DNA of 64,000 bases from Gammaproteobacteria bacterium (GTDB lineage: Bacteria; Pseudomonadota; Gammaproteobacteria; DSM-19610): positions 1 through 64,000 of the forward strand of contig WGBO01000043.1 in assembly GCA_015494295.1 (NCBI GenBank), given 5' to 3'. Positions 52,785 through 62,324 of the stretch are shown here, piece by piece (the first letter of the stretch is position 1; the number at the start of each line of letters is the position of its first letter). Position numbers and translations under genes: made by a program. The notes under the pieces were generated by a model. The model ran no database searches and was not told where the DNA came from. It saw only the letters and a program-made list of their open reading frames with translations.

Positions 52785-52864
52785 GGGAAGCAGGCCTCGA
52801 TAGCGGGGTACGGGCGTGTGGACGCCTTTCCGGTACCCGCGGTAAGTTTGCACAGGGATAGCGG

Positions 52865-52873
52865 ATTCTACCA
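52865..52873 (-). promoter_or_regulatory. Extended -10 promoter candidate of the ACP operon
   Basis: On the minus strand TGG-TAGAAT (52873-52865) is an extended -10. Its start near 52858 leaves about 74 bases to the ACP ATG. No good -35. Confidence 0.35.
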
Positions 52874-52918
52874 AATATCAGCTTCCTGTATATAGCGCTG
52901 TCCGGGCCGGATCGGGGC

Positions 52919-52927
52919 TGATAGAAT
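52919..52927 (+). promoter_or_regulatory. Extended -10 promoter candidate of the flippase gene
   Basis: TGA-TAGAAT (52919-52927) is an extended -10, divergent from the similar element at 52865. The leader to the ATG at 53029 would be about 95 bases. Confidence 0.35.
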
Positions 52928-53028
52928 GCCTTCCTTTCCATGGTCAGGCGACTGTACAGGGGGACGGAAACCGCTGCGGGCGAACTGGCGCCATGGCTTG
53001 TCTGGCACCCCGACCCGATACCCGTGAA

Positions 53029-54516
53029 ATGAAAAATATCGGCAAAAAAATGGCCAAAGGCGCCATCTGGATGGTGCTGTTCAAGCTGACCGAGCGCAGC
53101 CTTGGGCTGATCAGCACCATCATACTCGCGCGCCTGCTGGTTCCCGCCGACTTTGGTCTGATTGCCATGGCCATGTCCATGATCGCGGCGCTGGAGCTGA
53201 TGAGCGCATTCAGCTTCGATGTGGTACTGATCCAGAAGCAGGACAGCGCCACGCGCGACCACTACAACACCGCCTGGACCTTCAATGTCATGTTCGGCGT
53301 GTTGAGCGCACTGATACTGCTGCTGCTCGCGAACCCCGCAGCGCGGTTCTATGCGGAACCCCGGCTGGAAACCGTCATGTATTTCCTGGCGCTGGGCAAC
53401 TTCATCCAGGGCCTCGAAAACATCGGAATCATCGCCTTCCGCAAGGAGATGACCTTCAACAAGGAGTTCACCTTCCAGGTCCTCAAGAAACTGGCCGGCT
53501 TCGCGGTTACTGTCCCGCTGGCGTTCCTGCTCCACAACTACTGGGCGCTGGTCGCGGGCATATTGTCCGGAAAACTGGCCGGCGTACTGCTCAGCTATAT
53601 CATGCAGGGCTACCGGCCGGCACTGTCCCTGCGCGCCGCCGGCGAGCTGTTCCATTTCTCGAAGTGGCTGTTCATCAACAATATCGTCAACTTTCTCAAA
53701 CTCCGGTCCGCCGACTTCGTACTGGGAAAGACCGCCGGCTCGCAGCAACTCGGCCTGTATACGGTCGGCTATGAAATCGCCAACCTGCCAACAACCGAAC
53801 TGGTCGCCCCCATCAACCGCGCCGTGTTCCCCGGTTACTCGAAACTGACCCACGATATTTCGAAACTGCGCGACGGCTTCATTTCCGTAATCGCCCTCAT
53901 CACCATGCTCGCCGTGCCTGCCGGCGTAGGCATCGCCGCCACGGCCTCCCTGCTGGTGCCGGTGGTTCTGGGCAGCAAATGGCTGGACACCATTCCCCTG
54001 ATCCAGCTTCTGGCCCTGTCAGGCGCCGTCGGCGCCATGCAGACCAATATCGGCTCGATCTACCTTGCGCTGGGCAAGCCTAAAATCCTGACCCTGCTGG
54101 GGGCGGTCCACGTCAGCATTTTCATCCCGCTGGTCATCATGCTCAGCAGCCGCCACGGCGCGATCGGCGCCGCCTGGGGCAGTTTCATCTCGGTGCTGCT
54201 GCTGTTTCCGGTCAACTACATATTCCTGATGCGTGTCATCCGTCTGCGGCTGTCGCGACTGCTGCTGGCGATGTGGCGGCCGGTCGCATCGGCGCTGCTT
54301 ATGTTTTATGTGGTGGACCGCTATATCGACCTGCTCTCCCCCGATGTGCTGGGCGGCAACATCTACGCCAACCTGTTCATCTCGGTGGGGATCGGGGTGC
54401 TGGTCTACGTCACCGCCGTCCTGTTGCTGTGGATGCTTTCCGGGAAACCCAGGGGCGCCGAGCAACAGGTACTGGAAAAACTTTCAGCGCGCCTGCCGGC
54501 ATGGCGCACGGCCTGA
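53029..54516 (+). CDS. Oligosaccharide flippase (Wzx/MATE-like)
   Basis: 495 residues from the ATG at 53029 (MKNIGKKMAKGAIW); a start at 52993 is possible but adds a non-membrane stretch. About 12 to 14 transmembrane helices, with the family opening SLGLISTIILARLLVPADFGLIAMA and a Pro/Asn-rich middle (VGYEIANLPTTELVAPINRAVFPGYSKL). It probably flips lipid-linked repeat units for the exopolysaccharide. The 3' end overlaps the PIG-L gene by 33 bases on the opposite strand. Confidence 0.9.
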   Translation: MKNIGKKMAKGAIWMVLFKLTERSLGLISTIILARLLVPADFGLIAMAMSMIAALELMSAFSFDVVLIQKQDSATRDHYNTAWTFNVMFGVLSALILLLLANPAARFYAEPRLETVMYFLALGNFIQGLENIGIIAFRKEMTFNKEFTFQVLKKLAGFAVTVPLAFLLHNYWALVAGILSGKLAGVLLSYIMQGYRPALSLRAAGELFHFSKWLFINNIVNFLKLRSADFVLGKTAGSQQLGLYTVGYEIANLPTTELVAPINRAVFPGYSKLTHDISKLRDGFISVIALITMLAVPAGVGIAATASLLVPVVLGSKWLDTIPLIQLLALSGAVGAMQTNIGSIYLALGKPKILTLLGAVHVSIFIPLVIMLSSRHGAIGAAWGSFISVLLLFPVNYIFLMRVIRLRLSRLLLAMWRPVASALLMFYVVDRYIDLLSPDVLGGNIYANLFISVGIGVLVYVTAVLLLWMLSGKPRGAEQQVLEKLSARLPAWRTA

Positions 54517-55185
54517 AACGGCGCCGTCCCAGGTTACCACCAGCTTCCGGCAGTAAAAGGCCTCGGCATAACCATCCGGGGCATTACACTCGATACCGCG
54601 CAGTCGCATCAGGCCCTCGAAGGTCGAGGCGCTGAACCAGGAGCGGGTTTTCTGGGTCTGGTAATAGCGGTCGAGGAAACCGGTCTTGCGCTCGACCTCG
54701 TCACGATCGACCGGCACGAACAGGCCGGGGGAACCCAGTCCGCCGTCGTACTTCGGTATCTCATATTCCAGGATCATGTGGTCGCGAAAGGTGTTCCAGG
54801 TCAGCTCCGAAACGGTCCGGTGATCCTGGTGCAGATCCTTCCCGTAATGGGTGAACACGATATCCGGCGCCACATCGGCCTTCAGCGCTTCGAAATAATC
54901 CTTGATTTCGGCGCCCACCCAGGGGAAATAGCCGTTGCGGAAATTTTCCACCCGTACGTCGGCGCTGCCGCAACCTTCCAGGAAAGCCTGGGCCGAAGTC
55001 CTTGCCTCCTGTTCCCGAACCGGATTGGAACTGAAAACCACCCAGGTCACGGACAGATCCGGGTGGTGCCGCAGCAGGCGCAGGATCGTGGCGCCGCATC
55101 CGATTTCGATGTCATCGCAATGGGCGCCCAGCAGCAACACCGACTTAGGCGCCGCCTCCTTGTCGAACAATCTCAGGGTATGCAT
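54484..55185 (-). CDS. PIG-L family deacetylase
   Basis: 233 residues. Zinc-site signatures AHCDDIEIGCG (about 21-31) and GKDLHQDH near 115-122 are intact. Relatives remove N-acetyl groups from sugars such as GlcNAc. In this cassette (nucleotidyltransferase, epimerase, methyltransferase, DUF4910 protein) it probably tailors an activated amino sugar. It ends over the convergent flippase gene by 33 bases. Confidence 0.9.
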   Translation of the reverse strand: MHTLRLFDKEAAPKSVLLLGAHCDDIEIGCGATILRLLRHHPDLSVTWVVFSSNPVREQEARTSAQAFLEGCGSADVRVENFRNGYFPWVGAEIKDYFEALKADVAPDIVFTHYGKDLHQDHRTVSELTWNTFRDHMILEYEIPKYDGGLGSPGLFVPVDRDEVERKTGFLDRYYQTQKTRSWFSASTFEGLMRLRGIECNAPDGYAEAFYCRKLVVTWDGAVSGRAPCRQAR

Positions 55186-55212
55186 GATGTCGGCCGGCCT
55201 CGCTCGCTGTAA

Positions 55213-55989
55213 TCAGGACTTCCAGACTTCCCAGGGCGTATTGCCCTGTTCGTAGAGGCTGTCGAAGGTCTTCTTGTCCTTGAAGGTGTCCATCGCTGCC
55301 CAGAATCCGGTGTACTGGTAGGTGAGCAACTTGCGTTCCTCCGTGAGACGCTGGAAAGGTTCTTCGACCAGTTCCTCGCCCGGCTTCATATAGTCGAAGA
55401 TCTGGTTGCGCAACACCATGAAGCCGCCGTTAATCCAGTAATCCGACGCGCTCACGTGCTCGATGCGCGTCACCACGCCATTCTCGTCGGACTCGACACC
55501 ATGAAAACTCTGGGACGGCCTCACGCTGAGGAAGCTTGCCACCGCATCGCTGTTACGGAAACGGTCTATATAGGGATTGAGCGGCAAATCGGACAGGCCG
55601 TCGCTGTAGTTGGCAAGGAACATTTCCTCACCCTCCAGATGCTTCTGAACGGCCTTCAGGCGCATGCCGATGTTCGAAGTGGCGCCGGTATCGACGAAAG
55701 TGATCCGCCAGTCGCTGATGTCGCTGTTGAACAGCTCGATTTCCTCGCCACCCGCCGACATCACGAAGTCGTTGGACAGCCATTCCTTGTAGTTCAGGAA
55801 ATATTCCTTGATCAGGTCTCCACGATACCCCAGACACAGGACGAAATCCTTGTGTCCGAAGTGCGCGTAGTATTTCATCAGATACCAGACGATGGGCCGG
55901 TAACCGATCGGAACCAGCGGCTTGGGTATGGTTTCGGAAAACTCCCGCAGGCGTGTCCCCAACCCGCCGCAAAACAGAACGACTTTCAT
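55213..55989 (-). CDS. Sugar nucleotidyltransferase, glucose-1-phosphate cytidylyltransferase-like
   Basis: 258 residues. FCGGLGTRLREFSETIPKPLVPIG (about 6-29) is the nucleotide-binding signature; NYSDGLSDLPL near 123 holds the metal Asp; GGFMVL and FWAAMDTFKDK near 237 are typical of the RfbF type. It activates a sugar-1-phosphate, probably to a CDP-sugar. It is followed by PIG-L and preceded by DUF4910, epimerase and methyltransferase genes on the same strand. Confidence 0.88.
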   Translation of the reverse strand: MKVVLFCGGLGTRLREFSETIPKPLVPIGYRPIVWYLMKYYAHFGHKDFVLCLGYRGDLIKEYFLNYKEWLSNDFVMSAGGEEIELFNSDISDWRITFVDTGATSNIGMRLKAVQKHLEGEEMFLANYSDGLSDLPLNPYIDRFRNSDAVASFLSVRPSQSFHGVESDENGVVTRIEHVSASDYWINGGFMVLRNQIFDYMKPGEELVEEPFQRLTEERKLLTYQYTGFWAAMDTFKDKKTFDSLYEQGNTPWEVWKS

Positions 55990-56002
55990 GGTTTGCTCTC
56001 TC

Positions 56003-57307
56003 TCAATTGGTGTCGGCCGGCTTCAACAGTTCGCAAGCCAGTAGTTCTTCGGCCACGCAGGCCAGATCCCTTACCGGGATGCCGGACTTCCCGGCAATGT
56101 CCAGCAGTCCCTGCTCACCGTCAGATTGATTCAAAATCCACAACATCGCAAGTTGCCGCTGTTCCACATCCTTGTAGCCACCGGTCTTGCGGTACAGGCC
56201 CCGCTTGCCGAGCTGCGGTTCACCACAGGGGCTGAGGTTGATGTAGCGCCGGTTCGCGTTCAGCACTTCGATGACCTCGCGGTACACGGCAAAGGAGTCC
56301 CCCAGCGCGCCGCGAGTCACCAGTTCGAGGTTGTCGGCCGAGGTATGGTATTCGGGGTAGCAGCCATTCGGCGTGCGTGTCAGCCGCCCCACCGGCAGCT
56401 TGATGCCGGGCGAGGCAAACTGCCGTTCGTCGTAGCCCCATGGAGAAAAATCGAGCAGTTCGTAAGGCTCGCCGCGCTGCTCCAGCACGTGGCGGACCAC
56501 GCGGTCGATCTCCGCATCGCCATCGCGGGTCGGCTTGTAGTGCACAGGCCCGGGGTCACCCAGCACCGCGGCCACCAGACCATGACGAATATTCGACAGC
56601 CGTTCCCGGTTTCGACTCAGCCAGGTTATAGAGCCGATGGTCGCGGGCGCAAACACGAAACGGATCGAATAGCGCGACTTTTCCTTCGCCAGTTCGCGCG
56701 CCAACACAGTAAGCATCGCCAGGCCGGAGAGGTTATCGTTGCACAGTGACGGGTGGCACAGGTGAGCGAACAGCAGAATTTCATCCCGGCTCTCCCCCTC
56801 GATGAAGTACTCACCGTAACTGAGCGAACCCGGCGCCAGTGTGGCGTCGATACAGACCTCGTATTCGCCTTCCTCCAGGGCCAGCATGTCCCGGTGCGCC
56901 AGGCAGAAACCCCAGTCCCTGTTGTAGTAGCTGGTCCTGTAGGGAATCCACTCGGGATACGCCTCGCTGGTATGCAGGTGCGCCTTGAGCTCGGCCAGCG
57001 ACATGCGCTGCCGCACCGGCACGCTGTAGCTAACCACGTGCAGGTTGCTGTCGCGGAAGTCGATCACGCGGCGCCCGGAAGCATCCTTTACCCAGGCATC
57101 GCGAATATTCCATTCGTCAGGTATCACCCAGTCGAACACCGGCGTGCCGGTTTCGACCTCGTGCACCTCAAGGGGGATATATTCCGCCAGGATGGATAGC
57201 GTCTCCCGCACACCGTCGCCGGTAATACTTCGACAGAGCGGATAAAGGCGCTCCACCAGCCGGTAGATCTCCTCGCCGATGGCCTGCCGCGGATCGTTCA
57301 CCGACAC
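56003..57307 (-). CDS. DUF4910 aminopeptidase-like protein with winged-helix tail
   Basis: 434 residues, GTG start. LYPLCRSITGDGVRETL (about 21-37) opens the DUF4910/DUF2172 family. Metal ligands resemble M28 peptidases: HLCHPSLCNDNLSGLA near 183 and EYHTSADNLE near 322. A C-terminal winged helix (about 375-434) follows. These proteins are a constant part of polysaccharide cassettes with PIG-L and RfbF-like genes; the role may be in processing an aminoacyl-sugar, but this is not established. Confidence 0.85.
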   Translation of the reverse strand: MSVNDPRQAIGEEIYRLVERLYPLCRSITGDGVRETLSILAEYIPLEVHEVETGTPVFDWVIPDEWNIRDAWVKDASGRRVIDFRDSNLHVVSYSVPVRQRMSLAELKAHLHTSEAYPEWIPYRTSYYNRDWGFCLAHRDMLALEEGEYEVCIDATLAPGSLSYGEYFIEGESRDEILLFAHLCHPSLCNDNLSGLAMLTVLARELAKEKSRYSIRFVFAPATIGSITWLSRNRERLSNIRHGLVAAVLGDPGPVHYKPTRDGDAEIDRVVRHVLEQRGEPYELLDFSPWGYDERQFASPGIKLPVGRLTRTPNGCYPEYHTSADNLELVTRGALGDSFAVYREVIEVLNANRRYINLSPCGEPQLGKRGLYRKTGGYKDVEQRQLAMLWILNQSDGEQGLLDIAGKSGIPVRDLACVAEELLACELLKPADTN

Positions 57308-57334
57308 AGCCCCATCCGCGTCGGAGGGAAGAGT

Positions 57335-58369
57335 TCAGACATTCCAGTAAAAATTATCATCGATCTGGCCGGTACGGATCAGGTATTCGAGCTGTTTCAG
57401 GCGGGTAAAGGGCCGGAACTCGAATATCTCGCGCGGCATTTCGATCTGCTCATAGACCTTGCGCAGCTGGATGGCGCCTTTTTCGGCATTCCAGTCGCAC
57501 TTGAAGCCAGGGAGCTGTTCGTGGATCTTGTCGAAACAAACCCGGTAACTGCGGTCGTCGCCGCCGCTGGGCCCCATGGTAACCTCACAGCCAGGGAACT
57601 GCGCCCCGGTAATCTCGGCGATATCCTTGACCTGGTAGTTATCACCATTGTGACCGACATTGAAAATCTGGTTGTGAATAGCCTCGCGTGGCGCCTCGAC
57701 CGCGCATACCAGGGCGTTACAGATGTCGAGCACGTGAACCAGCGGTCGCCACGGGGTACCGTCGCTGATCATGGCTATCTTCTTCGTCGTCCAGGCCAGC
57801 CCGGACAGGTTGTTGAGCACGATGTCGAAACGCATGCGCGGCGACGCGCCGTAGGCGGTGGCATTGCGCAGAAAGGTCGGCGAGAAGTTGTCGTCGGCCA
57901 TCGCGCCCACGTCCGACTCAACCTTGACCTTGCACTTGGCATAGGCGGTCAGGGGGTTGGTTTCCGAGGTCTCGGTAAGAAAATCGTTGCTGCCCGCGCC
58001 ATACACGCTGCACGATGAGGTATAGACAAACTTCTCGATGCCACAGCTCTTGGCCAGTTTCGCCAACGCCACCGAGCCACCGTGATTGATCTCGAAGGTA
58101 TTCTCCGGGTTGTTCTGGCCCAGCGGATCGTTGGACAGTTCCGCGAGATGCACCACGACGTCGCAGCCCTCGATATCCTCCGCGGTGATCCTGCGCAGGT
58201 CCTTGTTGATGAAACGAGGAAACTGCCTGATAGTCTTGTTGTCGCTGTACAGCCAGCCATCGCGGTAATAGCCGGTATCGAGCCCAACCACCTCATGTCC
58301 TCGATCCATCAGCATGGGCGCAAGCAACACGCCAATGTAGCCTTCCACTCCAGTCACAAATACCTTCAT
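57335..58369 (-). CDS. NAD-dependent epimerase/dehydratase (SDR)
   Basis: 344 residues from the ATG at 58369 (MKVFVTGVEGYIG), with AAAGG upstream. The NAD loop TGVEGYIG (6-13), SSCSVYGAG near 116 and the active-site Tyr/Lys pair YAKCK near 140 define an extended SDR. It probably forms a 4-keto or epimerised sugar nucleotide after the RfbF-like step. The next gene upstream is the C-methyltransferase. Confidence 0.92.
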   Translation of the reverse strand: MKVFVTGVEGYIGVLLAPMLMDRGHEVVGLDTGYYRDGWLYSDNKTIRQFPRFINKDLRRITAEDIEGCDVVVHLAELSNDPLGQNNPENTFEINHGGSVALAKLAKSCGIEKFVYTSSCSVYGAGSNDFLTETSETNPLTAYAKCKVKVESDVGAMADDNFSPTFLRNATAYGASPRMRFDIVLNNLSGLAWTTKKIAMISDGTPWRPLVHVLDICNALVCAVEAPREAIHNQIFNVGHNGDNYQVKDIAEITGAQFPGCEVTMGPSGGDDRSYRVCFDKIHEQLPGFKCDWNAEKGAIQLRKVYEQIEMPREIFEFRPFTRLKQLEYLIRTGQIDDNFYWNV

Positions 58370-58495
58370 ATCCTTTACTCCTGATGATCCTGCCCCCATG
58401 GCGGGGACCTTGTGTAATCGTACATACCGTCACGCCCGGCGGCTGTCCGGTACTGCTGCGGGCTCGCATGGCGACAGCAGCCCGCCGCGAGGGTT

Positions 58496-59749
58496 TCAGT
58501 CCAGGACCTGGACTTCCGGAATCGGCACCACGAACTTCCCGCCCCAGTCACGAACGTAGGCCATCTGTTCCATGATCTCCTCTTTCAGGTTCCAGGGCAG
58601 AATCAGGATGTAATCGGGTTTCGTTTCCCGGATGCGCTCGGGCGCGAGTATCGGGATGCGGGTGCCCGGGGTATAGCGGCCCTGCTTGTGCGGGCTGCGA
58701 TCGACCGTGTAATCGAGGAAATCGGTGCGGATACCGCAGTAGTTGAGCAAGGTGTTTCCCTTGCCGGGCGCACCATAGCCTGCCACCGATTTACCCTCCC
58801 GTTTCACCCTGATGAGGAAATCGAGCAACTTGCGCTTGGTCTCCTTCACCCTTTCCTCGAAGTCCCGGTATTTCTGCAGACTTGCGAAACCTTCATCGAG
58901 TTCGCGCCGGCGCAGTGCATGGACGCTTTCGCCGACGGGTTTGCTGTCATCCTCGGCATGGCGCCCGAAAATGCGGATCGACCCGCCGTGGGACTTCAGT
59001 TCCTCGACATCGAACAGGGTAATGCCGTGGTGCGCGAATATCTTTTCTACCGTAAAAAACGACAGGTAGGAAAAATGCTCGTGGTAAATGGTGTCGAATT
59101 GATTGCTCTCCATCAATCGATAGAGGTGCGGAAACTCCATGGTGATGACACCGTCCGGCTTGAGCAGGATCTTCATGCCGGACACGAAGTCGTTGATGTC
59201 GGGCACGTGAGCCAGCACATTGTTGCCCAACAACAGGTCGGCAGCGCCGAACTCCTCGCGAATGGCTTTCGCCGACTCGGCGCCGAAAAAACGCACCGTG
59301 GTCGGAATGCCTTTCTTGATCGCGTGCTCGGCGACATTCGCCGCCGGCTCGATACCCAGCACCGGGATATCCATGGCCACGAAGTGCTGCAGCAGGTAGC
59401 CATCGTTACTGGCGATCTCCATTACCTTGCTGTTGCCGTCAAAGCCAAAGCGCGCTCTCATGCGGTGCGCGTACTTGCGCGCGTGTTCTACCCAGCTGTC
59501 CGAGTAGGACGAGAAGTAGGCATAATCGCTGAAAATATCGTCCGGCGTGACGTACTCGTCGAGTTGCACCAGGAAACACTGGTCGCACACGTAGGCGTGC
59601 AAGGGGTAGAAAGGCTCCATCTGGTTGAGCTGTTCCGGCTCGATGTGCGTCTGGCATAGCGGCGACATGCCCAGGTCCACGAACGAGTGCGAAAGCGCCG
59701 AACCACAGAAGCGGCAACTTGAACCGTTTGTTTTTTCTGTATCCATCAT
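58496..59749 (-). CDS. SAM-dependent C-methyltransferase with N-terminal zinc site
   Basis: 417 residues. CRFCG and CDQCF (about 12-56) are the zinc ligands of the Methyltransf_13 domain. VMEIASNDGYLLQHF (about 104-118) is the SAM loop, and the C-terminal Rossmann-like domain (VAGYGAPGKGNTLLNY near 319) is PF08484. Such TylC3/NovU-type enzymes C-methylate keto-deoxysugars, so the cassette probably makes a branched deoxysugar. ATG codons at 59749 and 59746 are adjacent; the second has better spacing from AGGTGAA. Confidence 0.9.
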   Translation of the reverse strand: MMDTEKTNGSSCRFCGSALSHSFVDLGMSPLCQTHIEPEQLNQMEPFYPLHAYVCDQCFLVQLDEYVTPDDIFSDYAYFSSYSDSWVEHARKYAHRMRARFGFDGNSKVMEIASNDGYLLQHFVAMDIPVLGIEPAANVAEHAIKKGIPTTVRFFGAESAKAIREEFGAADLLLGNNVLAHVPDINDFVSGMKILLKPDGVITMEFPHLYRLMESNQFDTIYHEHFSYLSFFTVEKIFAHHGITLFDVEELKSHGGSIRIFGRHAEDDSKPVGESVHALRRRELDEGFASLQKYRDFEERVKETKRKLLDFLIRVKREGKSVAGYGAPGKGNTLLNYCGIRTDFLDYTVDRSPHKQGRYTPGTRIPILAPERIRETKPDYILILPWNLKEEIMEQMAYVRDWGGKFVVPIPEVQVLD

Positions 59750-59786
59750 TTCACCTGAATTGACTAAAGCGTTGAGCGAATTCCGT

Positions 59787-60710
59787 TCATCCAGTCCGCT
59801 GGCGGCTGCCCAGCAGCCTGGGGAAAAACCTCACAGCCTGCACCATGTCGCTGGCCAGTGGCCCGCGGTCCCATACGACCTGGCGCAGCATCCGGTTCAG
59901 CAGACAAAGCTTCTCGCCGAAGGCGACCGGCGCCCGCAGCGCGGCGGAAAGATATTCATAGTGAATCTTCCAGTGCTGGAACAGCATCGGGTTTCGGAGA
60001 TCCGGGTCGTAATGACGCAATACTTCTTCCTCGCTTTTCAGCCGGGTTGCCGTCTGCTCGTCCATGCGCCGGAAAAACAGGTACTCGGGCACCTCGATGA
60101 ATTTTCCCAGGATCGCCACTTCGGCCATCAGGCTCATGTCCGAGGAAAAGAACGTCTTGATGAGGGCCGTTCGCGCCAGAGCATCGCGTCGGATGACCCC
60201 GTTCATGACGTTGTTGAGCCGGATATTTTCCATGAAGGCGCAAAACCTGGTACAGGGACTCTCGTCCTGAAGGTCAAGGTTGTCGTCGTAATCCTCGCCA
60301 TCGTCGGGGTGGTCCCGGAACAGGCGTGCACGGGGGTAGCTGAGCACCGCATCCGGCCTTTCATCGAGCGCACGCACGCATTTTTCCAGGAATTCGGGCG
60401 CGCACAGGTCGTTGGAGGATGCCCATTTGAAGTATTCGCCACGGGCATGATGGAACACCGCGTTGTAGTTATCCGAAGCCCCGATGTTGCGGACATTGCG
60501 GAAATAGCGGACGCGCCCGTCGCGCGCGGCGAACGCCTCGCATATCCGCTGCGTATCGTCGGTCGATGCATTGTCCGAAATAATGAGCTCGAAATCCGTG
60601 AAACTCTGCGCCAGGATCGACTCGATGGCATCGGCGATATAGTCGGCGGAATTATAGGCCGGCATGCCGACGCTGAGTCGCGGAACTGGTTTGTCGGCAT
60701 TCACTGTCAT
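59787..60710 (-). CDS. Family 2 glycosyltransferase
   Basis: 307 residues, GT-A fold. SVGMPAYNSADYIADAIESILAQ near 13-35, DNASTDDTQRICEAF near 46 and the DxD-like WASSNDLCAPEF near 97 are typical. An acidic stretch (DHPDDGEDYDDNLDLQDE) near 130 is unusual. It adds a sugar to the growing polysaccharide on the inner face of the membrane. It follows the pyruvyltransferase gene by 6 bases. Confidence 0.9.
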   Translation of the reverse strand: MTVNADKPVPRLSVGMPAYNSADYIADAIESILAQSFTDFELIISDNASTDDTQRICEAFAARDGRVRYFRNVRNIGASDNYNAVFHHARGEYFKWASSNDLCAPEFLEKCVRALDERPDAVLSYPRARLFRDHPDDGEDYDDNLDLQDESPCTRFCAFMENIRLNNVMNGVIRRDALARTALIKTFFSSDMSLMAEVAILGKFIEVPEYLFFRRMDEQTATRLKSEEEVLRHYDPDLRNPMLFQHWKIHYEYLSAALRAPVAFGEKLCLLNRMLRQVVWDRGPLASDMVQAVRFFPRLLGSRQRTG

Positions 60711-60716
60711 AGCCCC

Positions 60717-62075
60717 CTATCCGTTGCTCTCCGCGGGATGTTTCTCGACCTGCAATTCGGACCCTCCTATCAAGCCAGCGATACGATTGTATTGTTCGTC
60801 CAGCAAGCGCACATACTCCCGGTTCCTGGCGCGTATTTTTTCCACTTCCATTGTCCGCCTGTCCACCAGCTCGCGGAAACGGGTGACCATATCTTCCACC
60901 GATAAGCCGTCCAGGGGCAGCGCATACCGTTCCTGACCCATTTCCTTCATCAGATCGGCGGTCTTTCGGTAATAACAGATGGCCAGGGTGGGCCTGGCGC
61001 TGAGCAGCGACAACACCGTGCCGTGAAAGCGCGTCGCGACGACGAGATCGGCCGTTTGCAGGGTATCCATGAGTTCGTACACCTGACGGCTGGAACGCTT
61101 CATGTCCGTCGAGTCCAGCCCGAGTGCCGCCAGTTCCCCGGTGATATCGTCGATGACCAGCTCGTCCTTGGGCTGGGTCGGAAAAAAGAACAGCTCGTAG
61201 CCCTCCCCGATCAGCCACGCGGAGAATTCCACCAGCTTGCCGACATATTCACGGTACCTGGTGTCATCCGTCTCGCACCAGTAACGGCTATCGTACATTG
61301 GCATGGGGTTGATGCCTATCCTGCGTACCTCGCCGTCAGCCGGCGAGGCCTGTCCCTCGACGCGGCTCATGTCCAGGCTATGGGCCAGATCGGGATAGAC
61401 CAGTCCTTTTCGAGTACTGCCGGTGGACGCGATCAACTGCCTCGACGGCTCGTCCCGCAGCGACAGATAGTCCGCGAACCACAATGCACAGCGAACCAGA
61501 AAACGGCTTTTCCGGGCGTCGAGCGGCCCCGCGCCGACACTGACGTAGAACACCCTGACTCCGGCCAGGCGCGCCAGTACCGACCACTTGAGCAGGGTAT
61601 ACGGGAAGCCCCAGGGGCCGCCAAAGTTGTCCAGAAACTGGTTCGAACCGGTAATCATCAGCAGATCCAGGGATTTGACCGCCCGGTAGGATTCGCGCAG
61701 AAAACCGAGTTCGCGGCGCAGCTCGCGCAGATAGTGCAGCAGCGTTCCCGCGCCGCGAATCGCAAGGCCCAGAACCGGCACGCGCTTGAGGCGTTCTTTC
61801 ACCGACACACCGGCCGGGCCGGGATGCGCTTCGGCGACCGTGGTTTTCGCTGGTGGCGGGGAGACGGATGCTGGGCGCCAGCGTATCGGAAAAGCCTGCA
61901 CACCATAACGCCTGGCACTGTCTTCCGGAACGACGGAAAAACACCGGGCCTCGACGTCGGGCCAGAGTTTGTGGAGATTCTGGAGGACGGCGGTAATGAT
62001 CGCCTCGTCTCCCAGGTTCTCGTTGCCGTAGTGGCCAAATACGCCGACGACGGGCCAGGGCTTCTTGTTCGTCAC
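60717..62075 (-). CDS. Polysaccharide pyruvyl transferase family protein
   Basis: 452 residues, GTG start. VFGHYGNENLGDEAI near the N-terminus, FDNFGGP/GSNQFLDN near 140 and ATRFHGTVLSLLSARPTLAICYYRK near 353-377 are the PF04230 (CsaB/GumL) signatures. It adds ketal pyruvate to a sugar or acts as a related nucleotide-dependent transferase. The segment about 75-95 is a variable Pro/Ala-rich insertion. Confidence 0.9.
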   Translation of the reverse strand: MTNKKPWPVVGVFGHYGNENLGDEAIITAVLQNLHKLWPDVEARCFSVVPEDSARRYGVQAFPIRWRPASVSPPPAKTTVAEAHPGPAGVSVKERLKRVPVLGLAIRGAGTLLHYLRELRRELGFLRESYRAVKSLDLLMITGSNQFLDNFGGPWGFPYTLLKWSVLARLAGVRVFYVSVGAGPLDARKSRFLVRCALWFADYLSLRDEPSRQLIASTGSTRKGLVYPDLAHSLDMSRVEGQASPADGEVRRIGINPMPMYDSRYWCETDDTRYREYVGKLVEFSAWLIGEGYELFFFPTQPKDELVIDDITGELAALGLDSTDMKRSSRQVYELMDTLQTADLVVATRFHGTVLSLLSARPTLAICYYRKTADLMKEMGQERYALPLDGLSVEDMVTRFRELVDRRTMEVEKIRARNREYVRLLDEQYNRIAGLIGGSELQVEKHPAESNG

Positions 62076-62324
62076 TGCCAGGACCTATGCGGAATTTAAC
62101 AGCCTTCGTGGCGAAAGCAGATTTATATCGGCGACTCTTCTGCAAAAGTGAATGATAAGTCGCTATTTTTCTTATCTAAATATCCGTCTCCCGGGTGGAA
62201 TTCGCGTTACCGGGCAGAGACATTCTATTCCATTTTGGAGGGAACTACATTCTTTACGGGGGGATGAACCGGAAAAAGAAAATTTATTCTATTTATTTCA
62301 GTTAATTACAATTGTTGTGTTGAC
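62076..62324. other. AT-rich gap between polysaccharide genes, 249 bp
   Basis: No coding gene is supported. It is a local AT-rich island, unlike flanking DNA, and probably carries the promoter of the pyruvyltransferase-GT2-methyltransferase operon. No clear -35/-10 pair was fixed. Confidence 0.45.

Noticed and set aside
52950..53015. Sigma-54-like TGGCAC upstream of the flippase gene
   Set aside because: No TTGC element lies at the required spacing.
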